From Leptidea sinapis (Eukaryota; Arthropoda; Insecta; Lepidoptera; Pieridae): DNA of 64,000 bases. The position numbers were made by a program, and so were the translations under genes. Below are positions 8,093-17,997 of the stretch, piece by piece. The notes beneath the pieces were generated by a model. That model was not told the origin of the DNA. It made no database searches and saw only the letters and a list, made by a program, of their open reading frames with translations. The stretch lies in contig NC_066282.1 in the NCBI RefSeq assembly GCF_905404315.1, positions 13,912,501 through 13,976,500 on the forward strand. Direction: 5' to 3'. Positions within the stretch are counted from its first letter, which is position 1; every line of letters begins with the position of its first letter.

Positions 8093-9406
8093 ATGTCATT
8101 TTTACATAGTCAGTCTTGTGAATGCATTAAGTCCGAATTGGATTTATTTGCATTACCATCAACTCAAACTAGCATTGAAAGTGGACTATGGATTCATTAT
8201 AAGCCCATTTCATCACTTGCTGATGATGGACCAATAGAATTTCAAGTACCTGGGGCAGGTGATGACTATGTGGATTTATCCCATACTTTACTCCATATAA
8301 AAGCTAAAGTTTTGAATCAAGATTATACAAAACTGACAGTACCGACAGTTGTGGCCCCAGTTAATAATTGGTTACATACACTTTTCAGTCAACTTGATGT
8401 ATATTTAAATCAAAAACTTGTATCGCCACCGAATAATACATATGCATATCGAGCTTATATTGAAACTCTATTGAATTATGCACCTGCTGCAAAAGAATCT
8501 CATCTCACTTGTGGTCTATGGTATGAAGATACAGCTGGAAAAATGGATGCAACTGATGAACAAAATAAAGGATTTATTAAAAGACAAGAATTGGCTAGTG
8601 AAAGCAAAGAAATAGAAATGATAGGACATTTACATGGAGATTTATTCAACCAAGAAAAATTTTTGATTAATGGCGTTGACATGTGCGTAAAGTTAGTTCG
8701 TTCTAGAGAAAATTTCAATCTCATGGCTTCATCAACTGATCATAAATTTAAAGTGTCTATTACAGATGCAACTCTAATTATTCGAAGAGCACGAATCAAC
8801 CCAACTGTGCTACTTGCACATCAAAAAGTTTTATCATCTACCACAGCAAAATATCCAATCACGCGAGCAGAAGTCAAAGTTTTAACTATACCATCAGGCA
8901 TTCAGGGGAAAACCCTTGATAACATATTCCTTGGTCAAATACCCAAAAGGTGTATAGTCGGTTTTGTGAATAATGCATCCTTTAATGGTAGTCTCACAAA
9001 AAACCCATTCAATTTCGAAAATTATGATATTAATACATTTTGTTTATACATAGATGGACAACAGATACCTTCAAAAGCCTTACAGCCATCGTTTGACAAT
9101 AATATTTTTACTACGGTCTATCATACGTTATTCTCAGGAACAGGTATACATTTCCTAAATGAAGGCAATGGAGTATCAAGAGAGCAATATGCCAAAGGGT
9201 TTTGCTTGCTAGCCTTCGACTTAACACCCGATTTATCAGCAAATTCTTCAAGTCATTGGAATCTTATAAAACATGGTAGTGTAAGATTAGAAGTTCGTTT
9301 TGAATCAGCTCTTACACAAACAATTAACTGTATTGTTTATGCGGAATTCGATAATGTTATTGAAATTGATAAAAATCGTAATATTTCTGTAGATTACAGC
9401 AGTTAG
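8093..9406 (+). CDS. MCP: Major capsid protein (double jelly roll, Polinton/adintovirus type)
   Basis: 437 aa, starting two bases after the preceding stop. The N-terminal region contains segments typical of Polinton/adintovirus capsid proteins: LDLFALPSTQTSIESGLW, then FQVPGAGDDYVDLSHTLLHI and a WLHTLFSQLDVYLN segment, followed by a second strand-rich half (SVRLEVRFESALTQTINCIV near the C-terminus). It should form hexon-like capsomers. Length is within the usual range for the family and there are no stops. A poly(A)-like AATAAA lies at 9492. Parts of its 3' end are duplicated in degraded form at about 9,625-9,745. Confidence 0.9.
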   Translation: MSFLHSQSCECIKSELDLFALPSTQTSIESGLWIHYKPISSLADDGPIEFQVPGAGDDYVDLSHTLLHIKAKVLNQDYTKLTVPTVVAPVNNWLHTLFSQLDVYLNQKLVSPPNNTYAYRAYIETLLNYAPAAKESHLTCGLWYEDTAGKMDATDEQNKGFIKRQELASESKEIEMIGHLHGDLFNQEKFLINGVDMCVKLVRSRENFNLMASSTDHKFKVSITDATLIIRRARINPTVLLAHQKVLSSTTAKYPITRAEVKVLTIPSGIQGKTLDNIFLGQIPKRCIVGFVNNASFNGSLTKNPFNFENYDINTFCLYIDGQQIPSKALQPSFDNNIFTTVYHTLFSGTGIHFLNEGNGVSREQYAKGFCLLAFDLTPDLSANSSSHWNLIKHGSVRLEVRFESALTQTINCIVYAEFDNVIEIDKNRNISVDYSS

Positions 9407-9858
9407 AATATAATAATTAATGTTTGAATCGTTTGTATCCTTGTGTATTTTTTATGTTGATTAAATACTAGACTACCTTATAAATTTATATAATAAAAAA
9501 TGTATATAAAATGATATTTTGTTTTATTATGGTGAAACATAATGGCACTTAAATGATAAGTTCAATTATTGATAGTTTAATGGAGTCAACATTTCCAGAT
9601 TGTACTAATGACTACGTAAGTATGTAGGTACAAAGTTCGTTTTCAATCAGCTTTTATATTATAATAAAATTGATGAAAATATAATTTCATAGATTTATAT
9701 TTGAATCGCTTGTAATGATATTTTGTTTTATTGTAACCATATAAGTTTTAAATACATGAATAAGATACATTAAAGCCTTATTTATTGAGTGCTTATGTTA
9801 TTATGATCCACATAACTATTCAATCCTCGCAACTGACAAGACCCTGTTCTCAACTAAT
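9407..9858 (+). repeat. Gap between capsid and protease genes with a degraded copy of the capsid 3' end
   Basis: 452 bp of AT-rich non-coding DNA. The block 9,625-9,745 (AAGTTCGTTTTCAATCAGC, then AAATTGATGAAAAT, TTGAATCGCTTGTA and ATGATATTTTGTTTTATT) follows, with deletions, the order of the capsid gene's last about 120 bp and its 3' flank (9,290-9,535). This looks like an imperfect tandem duplication followed by decay. AATAAA at 9492 is a likely poly(A) signal. Confidence 0.5.
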
Positions 9859-10305
9859 ATGAATACAATCGAGATACAGAATTATTTGAACAAAATCGAT
9901 CCCAGTATTAAAAATAATGTTTACGCGGCAAACCGATTGCCGATATATGTTGTAACGCCCTGTTATATTGTCAGCAATTTAGATAGTGATAATAAGCCAG
10001 GCACTCACTGGGTTGCAATACACATTGATGAGCAGGGTATTGGACAATACTTCGATTCATATGGTCGTCCACCTCAGGGATTCCAGCTGATGTTTTTACA
10101 AAGGAATTGCAGAATGTATAACTACAATACTGCAAGAGTACAGAATGAATATACCGCAGTGTGTGGCGAGTACTGCATAATGTATCTATACTTTAAGTTT
10201 AATAAGAAGAGTTTGAATGATTTCATCAAATATTTTGAAAATGATACAATCTGCAATGATGTTTTATTATATACTTTATTTAAATCATGTTTTAAAAATA
10301 AATAA
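9859..10305 (+). CDS. PRO: Adenovirus-type cysteine protease (capsid maturation)
   Basis: 148-aa C5/Ulp1-like protease expected to cleave precursor virion proteins. The catalytic set is visible: H50 in GTHWVA, D66 in YFDSYGRPP, oxyanion Q95, nucleophile C102 in AVCGEYC. The compact length is slightly under adenovirus proteases (about 200 aa) and usual for Polintons. It starts 452 bp after the capsid gene, so it probably has its own promoter or transcript. AATAAA overlaps the stop (10,304-10,309). Intact. Confidence 0.92.
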   Translation: MNTIEIQNYLNKIDPSIKNNVYAANRLPIYVVTPCYIVSNLDSDNKPGTHWVAIHIDEQGIGQYFDSYGRPPQGFQLMFLQRNCRMYNYNTARVQNEYTAVCGEYCIMYLYFKFNKKSLNDFIKYFENDTICNDVLLYTLFKSCFKNK

Positions 10306-10574
10306 TAAATACAGAAACTGTCTTTTTAATCGTAGTAACGAATGTGATAGAGGTAATTAGTAAATTACCTGTATCACGTTCATGGAAATTTAGACATTGA
10401 GTCGCTCACCAATCATTAGCTAAATGACCAGTGATTATTAATGATTATGGATCTGTTTAATTTAAAAAGCTAACTTTGAAACTATAAGAGATATCGAAAA
10501 ACGGATCAGCGCAATCGCTCGGAAATACATCAAAACCCCCAGTTTGACACCAAACTTCTTTTTTTTTTTTTTTT
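10306..10574 (+). other. Non-coding tail of the Polinton, ending in a poly-T run
   Basis: No gene visible. AT-rich sequence downstream of the protease, then TTTGACACCAAACTTC and a T tract at about 10,558-10,574 that leads directly into the candidate terminal repeats. Confidence 0.4.
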
Positions 10575-10666
10575 AGTAGGCATCACGAGCAAGTGAGCCA
10601 GAATCGAGGAGCCAGAACCGGCGAATCCCTACTACTGTGAGCCAGAACCGGCGAATCCCTACTACT
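10575..10666 (+). repeat. Candidate right terminus of the Polinton with 30-bp tandem units
   Basis: Two adjacent 30-bp units carry GCCAGAACCGGCGAATCCCT followed by ACTACT (cores 10,611-10,636 and 10,641-10,666), with a weaker third GAGCCAGAATCG at about 10,595. Read from the other strand this block begins AGTAGTAGGG. Polinton inverted repeats are known to start with AG and end with CT, and this is GC-richer than its surroundings. The left end is outside the window, so neither the inverted repeat nor a 6-bp target duplication can be tested here. Confidence 0.45.
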
Positions 10667-10817
10667 CATGTTAGATTGATGTTACATAAATATTATTAAG
10701 TCCATGTTTGCCACATTTATGACGTGCAAATTTTATAAAATACATTTCTAAATCATTAGTCACAATAATATACCAGTGATAGAGATTATTCGAATGACCT
10801 CGAAGTTCTTACAAAGA

Positions 10818-11018
10818 AGTAGCTAGTGAAATTACTAGACAAATTTGACTTAACATCTTATGTCTCAAGGTGACGAGCGCAATTACTGTAGAGCCGCTCA
10901 GAGTTTTTGGATTTTTCAAGAATACTGAGCGTCACTGTATTGTAATTGGCAGGGCGTATCAATAACCATCAGCTGAACCTCCTGCTCGTCTAGTCCCTTA
11001 TTGCTATAAAAAAAGATG
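10818..11018 (+). mobile_element. S1 SINE-like repeat, 5'-truncated
   Basis: Member of the commonest repeat in the window (called S1 here): about 300 bp, starting GTGGGAGGCTCCTTTGCACA and ending CCCTTATTTTCATAAAAA. This copy keeps only the part from AGCTAGTGAAATTACT to the CATAAAAA-like tail. An A-rich 3' end and frequent 5' truncation suggest retroposition. Confidence 0.6.
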
Positions 11019-11119
11019 CGACAAATTTGAAGGTGTCATATCAGCTGCCATCCATTACAGGCATGACTTACAATATACTATCGTGAATAAATATCGTATA
11101 CAAAATATATCTGTATATA

Positions 11120-11277
11120 TATATAAAAGAGAATGTATTTTTGTATGTTCCCTAATAACTCCTAAACTATTCGACCGATCTCAATGAAATCTTTTGTGAT
11201 AGATTCGTTGAAGCTCAAGGAAGGTTTACATATATAATTTATATGGCAAAAAAACGCTTGACAGGTCAGCTAGTGTG
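11120..11277 (-). mobile_element. R1 repeat (TGACCCGGCAAACG family), short copy
   Basis: Ends with GTCAGCTAGT preceded by a degraded ACGCTTGACAG. The family, in its forward sense, begins CTAGCTGACCCGGCAAACGTT and ends with a GGTCCAGCCGTTTCGGAGGA-like box and a TATATATAAGAT tail. Such 3' ends are typical of RTE-clade non-LTR elements or SINEs derived from them. Confidence 0.5.
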
Positions 11278-11460
11278 TTATACAAACATAGCGTGCATGA
11301 GAGAAGAACATCACAAACGGAGATACAGCAAGATGGAAAAGTTAAGTGAAGCTATTGTTACTGTGACATATTGGGTTGTATTTTTTATGAAAATTATTAA
11401 CTTAGTCGCATTCCGCTCTTGGCAGAGCGGTCGTGGCCATAAACTTAGAATATATATAGT

Positions 11461-11690
11461 AAATTTATTGAAGTAGGCGTTACTTTGCGGAAATCCATAT
11501 TTATCCAAATCTTTTAAGTTTTCTTAAGTGTTAAATCCGCCAATATTTGTCTTTAAACAATTCGACACGAGTTTCGCCTGTACACGAGGCATCCTCAGGA
11601 CATGTTGACTCGCCAAACTGTCGCGAGACTCAATTAAGACTCAGTCTCTGACTAGACGAGCTGACACTCCGATTATGAATGACCTATATT
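11461..11690 (+). repeat. Repeat shared (inverted) with 40,083-40,365
   Basis: Carries TTATTGAAGTAGGCGTTACT, then CCGCCAATATTTGTCTT, ATTCGACACG and GTTGACTCGCCAAACT, all recurring in reverse orientation near 40.1-40.37 kb. Probably one arm of a fold-back transposon. The class is undetermined. Confidence 0.45.
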
Positions 11691-11764
11691 GATATGTCAA
11701 TGTGTGCGTTAGCTAGTGGTTTAATATTCAAAATACTGAGGCGAATATAATAATAATAATAATA

Positions 11765-12202
11765 CTAGTGGAACCGACAGACGTTGTCCTGTACACACGT
11801 CTTAAATTTTGAAATTGGTCCAGCCGTTAGGAGGAGTTCACTAACATACACATGAGCAGGAGAATTATATATATAATATTTATACGGAATTGAGAATCTA
11901 TTTATCAAATTCACTGGAACACACAAAAAATCATCAAAATCGATCCAGCCGTTTAGGAGGTAGTTCAATAGTGAATCTAAACCATTCTCGAATCCACCTG
12001 AAGACACACCAATCTCAAATTCACTGGAACAACCAAAAACTTCATCAAAATCGGTCCAGCCGTTTAGGAGGTAGTTCAATTGTGAATCTAAACCATCCTC
12101 GAATCCCCTTGAACTCACACAAAAAATTTCATCAAAATCGGTCCACCCGTCTAGGAGGAGTTCAGTGACATACACACGCACACAAGAAATATATATATAA
12201 AG
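11765..12202 (+). repeat. R1-type 3' end with internal tandem duplication
   Basis: The box CCAGCCGTTTAGGAGGTAGT occurs at about 11,945 and again about 111 bp later, with diverged versions at about 11,820 and 12,143. The array ends in an ATATATATAAAGA tail. The small frames across it (both strands) are products of the repeat, not genes. Confidence 0.55.
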
Positions 12203-12454
12203 ATAATATCGAATAAAAATATATTAATCTGTAGAGCGTACTTAGAACTTGCTCAGACTTTACTTGAGTAGAACTTAACTGAGTGTGATTAAACGTTAAC
12301 TTGACTTTTGCAATATCAGCTGTCAAATAACTATAAAAACGAAATCAAAGATTATGCTAAGCTTAAACTCTCTTCTCCCACATTCTCTTGTTTTGTTAAA
12401 TTAATAACTAAATGAAACACTTTTTAAATATTTATTTCCAATTTTCAACCGAAA

Positions 12455-12880
12455 GCTGTTAGTTTTATATATCTTATATCTTTAAACGAGCAATTCTTGT
12501 ATATAAATATATATTTATTTTCTTTCAAATTCAAATATTTTTATTCAAAATAGGATGTGACATCACATATTGACAGTAAAAAAAAATCTGAAATCTGAAT
12601 CTCGGAAACGGCTAACAACGATTTTAACGAAATTTAGGTAAAAGGTATTTTCGGGGGCGAGAAATCGATCTAGATTGGTTTCAGTTTTAAAAAATATGTA
12701 TGAGAAACTGCTACAATTACATTAGAACACAAAGGTAAATATCGCCACATGGGACATTGGGTGATCCGGAAAGCAGAAGACCCCGGTTCGAATCCAGATG
12801 TCCTATTAGGTTTTCTTTTGTTCAAGTTGTGTACCTTTTTAAAAATCTGAGCAAGGCTCGGTTGTCCAGGTACTATAATA
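12455..12880 (+). repeat. Repeat carrying a short tRNA-like fold (copy 1)
   Basis: Shares long stretches with 29,655-30,060 (CAATTCTTGTATA, GGGGCGAGAAATCGATCTAG, GGACATTNGGTGATCCGGAAA). Near its 3' part, 12,751-12,804, GGGACAT and ATGTCCT can pair as a 7-bp acceptor-like stem enclosing GGTTCGAATCC, a perfect polymerase III B-box. No normal anticodon arm fits in 54 nt, so this is a tRNA-like relic or SINE promoter, not a tRNA gene. Confidence 0.5.
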
Positions 12881-13149
12881 GTGTTATATACTATATGGCA
12901 GGGTCAAAGATCATGAGATGACACGGATTCGAATGAGACAACTTGATAATATGTAATGTTTATTGTTCTTGACTCTCGTATTTCATTCACCTCATACATC
13001 CGTGACATTGAGGCAGCTCTGTCGTTTGGCACGTCGTATTCCCATGCGTCACTAATAACATCGCTTACTAGAATTGAACTATTAATAAGATACAGTAGAT
13101 CTCTATTGAGTGTATCTTCAAGAGAGAAAATATTAAGTATTTGCATACA

Positions 13150-13345
13150 AAAACCTGCGGAATGAGCTTCCTTGTGCGGTGTTTCCGGGACGATACGACA
13201 GGGTACCTTGAAAAAAAGCGCGTACCTACGGTACCTTAAAGGCAATGCTCCTTTGAATACTCTGGTGTTGCAACATAATGTGGGCGGCAGTGATCACTTA
13301 ACAACAGGTATGCTTGTTTGTGCTCCTTTTCCATAAAGAACCGCA
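13150..13345 (+). mobile_element. Jockey/CR1-like reverse transcriptase C-terminal relic
   Basis: The + frame near 13,155 encodes LRNELPCAVFPGRYDR, the C-terminal NELP...VFP motif of non-LTR reverse transcriptases. It continues into the family's 3' end (GTGATCACTTAACAACAGG, TTCCATAAA). Stops show it is dead. Related fragments lie at 18.7, 23.1, 38.8, 39.1 and 46.3 kb. Confidence 0.65.
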
Positions 13346-13827
13346 TAATTTTGTGATGTGAAACTGATGAAGATCACAAGGCTACCGGGACGGGAGTAGT
13401 TCACGAGTGGCGATCAGATCTATAACTAACCAGTCTTATAAAAATGGCACCATCATACCGATTTGGCGATGAAGCCAAAAGGTAGGCTTCGGAAGTCTTT
13501 GATAATATAAGTCACATAACCGCTTTGCGAATGTAATTTTGTGAGGCAAATGGATTGTACGATCTCCGCGCGTTGATATAGGGACAGGCTGCCATTTTTG
13601 TGACGTCAGAGCACTACGTACACTTCAATAATTACAAATGAAAAGTGCCGTTTGCGTACCCAGACGTCTCATTATTAGTTTTTATGGAAGAGTAGAAAAC
13701 TGAGATTATTACTGATCACCTCGGCTCATACCATCTTGTAGTAGTAGACTACAGAGGAATCAGAACATATAATCGTCGAATAAACGCACGTAATATGAAT
13801 CAGAAAACACATTTTTACGTCATTGCA

Positions 13828-14047
13828 ATGACGTTCTATACATATACATACACGTGGAATAAAAACAAAGCCGAAATATGTAACATGCCACAAATTACAC
13901 CATAGTAAACTTTGACTGATATATCTATACATTGACGCATTTGCTCCAGTTGTCTAAAATATTCTTGGTAATAAGCAGCAATGTAAAACATTCAGCTCGG
14001 TTTTGTTTCGGCGAGTTACAGTTGACACAGGACTAAGAAGACTTTTA
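13828..14047 (+). mobile_element. TIR element, GACGTTCTATACATAT family (copy 1), cut by an S1 insertion
   Basis: Starts TGACGTTCTATACATATAC and contains AAAGCCGAAATATG...ACATGCCA. It matches the copy at 16,801-17,172 until about GACTAAGAAGA, where an S1 repeat begins. The S1 copy therefore probably inserted later. Confidence 0.5.
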
Positions 14048-14166
14048 GCAGTGGGAGGCTCCTTTGCACAGTATGCCGGCTTGATTATTGGTAACACAAC
14101 GGCGCCTATTTCTGCCGTGAAGCAGTAATGTGTAAGCATTACTGTGTTTCGGTCTGAAGGGCGATC
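14048..14166 (+). mobile_element. S1 SINE-like repeat, 5' part only
   Basis: Begins CAGTGGGAGGCTCCTTTGCA and runs to the TTTCGGTCTGAAGGGCG box, then stops. It lies at the break of the TIR element upstream of it. Confidence 0.6.
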
Positions 14167-14337
14167 AATCTTAACACCGAATATTACCGTTAAACTTAGG
14201 AGACACATACTCAAAGCTTGGTAGTCAAATTTAACGTGATACTGGCAAATCTGTGGTGTGTCTTCCACAGAAGCCACTGTAGGAAGAATAGAATAGAATA
14301 GAGTGATCTAAGATTAGACGAAAGTACAGTTATATAA

Positions 14338-14665
14338 TATACTAGCTGACCTAGCAAACGTTGTATTGCCGATATTAAAATCGCGATAGAAAAGTAACTG
14401 TTGATCGTAGATGGGTGAAAATTTGAAGTTGTATGTATTTTTTAATGCTGACTCATAACCAAACAAATTTAAAAAAAAATGTCAATGAAATTAAAAAAAA
14501 AATTTCGTGTGGACCACCCTTAACATTTAGGGGTATGAAAAATAGATGTTGGCCGATTCTCAGACCTACTCAATATGCTCACAAAATTTCATGAGATTCG
14601 GTCAAGCCGTTTCGGAGGAGTACGGGAACGAACATAGTGACACGAGAATTTTATATATAAGATAC
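14338..14665 (+). mobile_element. R1 repeat, near full-length copy
   Basis: Begins CTAGCTGACCTAGCAAACGT and ends ATTTTATATATAAGAT, with the internal GGGGTATGAAAAATAGATGT and GTCAAGCCGTTTCGGAGGAG boxes also seen at 41.8, 51.2 and 52.7 kb. Non-coding. Confidence 0.6.
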
Positions 14666-14947
14666 ATATATTATATTATGTTGTGTAGTTACATGTAACA
14701 AAGGAAAATGGAAATTAATTATAATGATTCAACACAAGACTCATTCATGAACAGTTAAACTTTCCAGTCAAGATTGTTTATTGTTTTTTCCTACTTCAGC
14801 CATGTTGAATGAATAATAATTATTGTTAACGTAAACACTTTGGCGTACAATGGAGACGATAATATGCTTCTGTCAAGCGATACTTTGACACGTACCTATA
14901 TTAGCTTCGTATTAATTGTAAAAAGTTTTTATGTATACTTACGCTTA

Positions 14948-15226
14948 CGGCCGTTCCCAATATACTATCTACAGATAGAGATAAATACTACCTTCTACTG
15001 TTAATAATCTAAAGCTGTCCCAATATACCCGATAAGTCATTCTTATCGCCTTATATTGGGACGCGTGAATTGCAATATCCATGCAAACTTATATCGCTGG
15101 TGAGCTATACGTCGTCCCATTGACAGACAGCGTGTACCGATAAGTTGAGTTACCGTCGATAAGTTTATGGGGACAGAAAAGTCGATTTTATCTCAAGTAA
15201 GAGATAGACTATATTGGAAACGGCCG
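14948..15226. mobile_element. PIF/Harbinger-like MITE, copy 1
   Basis: 279 bp with terminal inverted repeats CGGCCGTTCCCAATAT / ATATTGGAAACGGCCG and a 3-bp TTA duplication on both sides (14,945-14,947 and 15,227-15,229). A 3-bp TWA target duplication is the Harbinger hallmark. No coding capacity. Two more copies are at 27.8 and 29.0 kb. Confidence 0.75.
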
Positions 15227-15395
15227 TTAGATAATTTATACGTCTAGATGGAGCCTCTTGCTGCAAGACAACCAGGAACACAGGCCAGGTTTATTACTTT
15301 AGTGTGCGTGACAAGCTACGTCTTACACTCGTGGTTTGTATGTCACTTTGCTTTAAGGTTGCATTGCTCAAAATAGAGTTCAATTGTCAATCTCA
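15227..15395. mobile_element. T8 element (TTAGATAATTTATACGTCT family), partial
   Basis: Starts TTAGATAATTTATACGTCTA directly after the Harbinger-like MITE, whose TTA target lies in this element's own end, so the MITE hit this repeat. Contains TTACTTTAGTGTGCGTGACA. Related copies: 28.2, 43.2 and 58.8 kb. Confidence 0.5.
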
Positions 15396-16490
15396 TTTAT
15401 TTTTAAGACATTTACACAACTGTCTCTGTAGGTATATCTAGACGTATAACTTATGATCTAAGAATTACGGCTATATTCATTTGTATGGTCGGTCTGTACG
15501 TCCTTTTGTTACTCAAGAACGACTTCATCAATTTTGATAAAAATTGGCGTGTCGTAAGAATATATTTTGATTGTGCATATGAGAGAATGATAGTATTGGA
15601 ATATACTTTATTAATTTAGATTTTTGTTATTTAGCTTCCACTGGTTGTTGTAACGCGAACAAACTACAAAAATGCCAAAAATAAAGTATAACTAACTTTA
15701 GCAATAATAAACATGTTAAAGTACCGGTTAAGTAAAAAAAATTGTTGCATGATTAGACAATTTTTAGATGACGTCATAACTTTAACTGTTAACAGTAACC
15801 GTGCAATTTTCGCCGGTTAAAGCTTTTCTTAATGTTTAGATAGCGACCTGTGAAAAGTTTCAAATAAATATTCGATTTTGTCTTGATGTAAACGTTATTT
15901 TAACTATGCCAAGGAATACAATGATGTAACACATTCCGCAGTCTATGTTAAAATCAGTGGTACTGTCAATGTTAAATTTGACTTAAACCTTAACTATGAC
16001 AGCTTATATGATGCAACCTAGCCTAAAAATTTTCGTGGGAACCACAGTTTTCTTAAACTAGCGAGTATTGCATTAGGTTAGTAAAATGAAATGGTAGTGG
16101 TGTGTAATTGAAATGTTTTTTCAATAATCTTTACGACAAGAATAGCTGTGGCGGCAATAACTAATAAGATTATCGTAATCCTCGCTCACGTGGGTGACCT
16201 TTACGATCAAATACTCGTACGATGGAAAGAGGATTACGTGATTCGTAGTATATTATTATAATACGATATAAAATATTAGGAAGCCATCTGTGATGATCGA
16301 ATGCTAAGCAACAGTTTGAGGGCGCACCCTAACTTAAATTGCTTAGCAAGATATGGACTGTATCAACAATTCTACAGCGTGGCACTACAATGCCGACATT
16401 ATATAAACACACGCGTAGATATTTATTTATTCAAGCCTTAAAACTTCTTCTAAGTATAAAAAACTGTTATTCTAATATAAATTATAGTTT
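15396..16490. other. Intergenic stretch with no recognised feature
   Basis: About 1.1 kb, AT-rich, with only short frames and no repeat of this window that I can trace. Nothing supports a gene. Confidence 0.4.
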
Positions 16491-16499
16491 ATACTTCAT

Positions 16500-16650
16500 C
16501 GCACTGCTGGGCGAAGGCCTCCCCCTTTTTCTTCCATAATATTTTGTCAGCTGTTGATCGGGTCCAGAGTACTCCTACAAAGGCAATTCGTCGATCCACC
16601 TGGTGGTAGGTCTGCCTCTTTAACGTTTTGCGTCTCTCGGATACCATGAT
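16500..16650 (-). mobile_element. RTE-type reverse transcriptase C-terminal relic
   Basis: Read on the minus strand, the CTGCTGG...AAGGCCTCCCCC and CCACCTGGTGGTAGGTCTGCC stretches resemble the C-terminal GRP.TRW...QQW segment seen better at 47.6 kb. Heavily degraded. Confidence 0.4.
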
Positions 16651-16800
16651 GTGACCAGACTACTCCAGCTATTGCTAGATCTTCTTTTTATATGTACGGG
16701 TAGATATACTTAACGGTAATAAATCAATTTTCCATAATAATTTCGGAACAACCCGTAAGAAATCTAGTGTAGCCGCAGGCTAGCGTAGGCACTGATATCA

Positions 16801-17172
16801 ATGACGTTCTATACATATATACAATGCACGTCATACAAAATCAAAGCCGAAATATGACACATGCCATAATTAATGACACTATAATAAGCTTCGACTGTTA
16901 TGTATATACATTTCTGCGTTTACTCAAGTTGATTTACGCTATTGGCCAATCCATCTCAATAAATGATATCAACTTATCGGTGATAAGTCACACTCTTTTC
17001 TTTGCGTCGTTAGGGTATTATTTGAGGACTTTTTTATAGCACACTTAGACTTGGTGACTGACACAAAGTTGACACACGACTAAGGAGAAGAGTTTGCTTA
17101 TATTGTCTTTACGCACACTTTTGCTCTTCCGCTATCAATTTGCGAATGATATGTCCATATGTATAGAACGTC
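16801..17172. mobile_element. TIR element, GACGTTCTATACATAT family (copy 2, most complete)
   Basis: Ends are TGACGTTCTATACATATAT and ATATGTATAGAACGTC, an inverted pair, about 372 bp apart. Contains GCTTATATTGTCTTTACGCA, shared with the 55.6-kb copy. Non-autonomous. Superfamily not assigned. Confidence 0.55.
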
Positions 17173-17261
17173 TGTGTGAAGTGACTGTCACCCACTTTGT
17201 GCCGTCTTATGCGACCACGTAAGGGTGATTAAAATTTCGTTTCCTAAATATATTACTTCAT

Positions 17262-17445
17262 TTATTCAGATTGCGGCTTCATCTACAGTATCTACTTTAC
17301 AGTTGAAAACCTGCTCAACCCCAATAATTGCAGACTAGGAAATTGAATTGTCGCTCTTTCAAAGTAGAGAAGCTTTCTTGAAAGAGCGACATCTTAAGTA
17401 ATGGATCCCAGAAGTGAGGGTTATCACTTTATAAAAATAACAAAT
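17262..17445. repeat. Fragment of the tRNA-headed repeat body
   Basis: Contains GGCTTCATCTACAGTATCTA and GAAGTGAGGGTTATCACTTT, both parts of the body that follows or precedes the tRNA-like heads at 20.0, 37.6, 53.9 and 62.6 kb. An AAGAGCGACA/CTCTTTCAAAG inverted pair sits in the middle. Confidence 0.4.
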
Positions 17446-17997
17446 TATTTACATCGATGTAATAGTTTGACGTTGTTGGCTCTGTTCAGACCCGCTTGAG
17501 TTTTATGAGCATTGTGTACAATCAGTATATTGAGGTCACTAAATAGAAGTAGGGACTGATTTTGGTGCTGTGTTTATTGGCATGCGCTGATTACAATTCT
17601 CTTTATTAAAGAACGGTTGACAACCCTACTGCCATTATCCCGTTTTATTGTCGAATGACGGCTGAACTGAAATAAAACAGCACTTTGCAAAGCATTTGCG
17701 GAGAAATGATTCCGTACATCTTCATATCTGCAACAAACAACTAACTATACTTACAATAGTAGGTACCTATGATTACATTAAATTAAAACTATCATTACCG
17801 GGAAGTGTACCAAGAATACTGGCAGGATTTCCGCGTTGGATAGCTAGGCTGATTCGTTGACCGAAATAGCTGCCAGGACTCGGGTTTCCAGTAGCCCTAT
17901 TGAGGCGCATTGATATTAGATAGTAGCCCCACGGGCCAAGTGTCTCGACACCAAACGGCATAAAAATGTAAGACTCACTGATTTTTTTTTGTTTTAG

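Noticed and set aside
11945..12170. CRISPR-like spaced repeats
   Set aside because: Eukaryotic sequence; repeats are imperfect, long and without spacer-like unique segments.
11765..12181. 138-aa minus and 92-aa plus repetitive proteins
   Set aside because: They translate a tandemly duplicated R1 3' end; both strands being open reflects the repeat.
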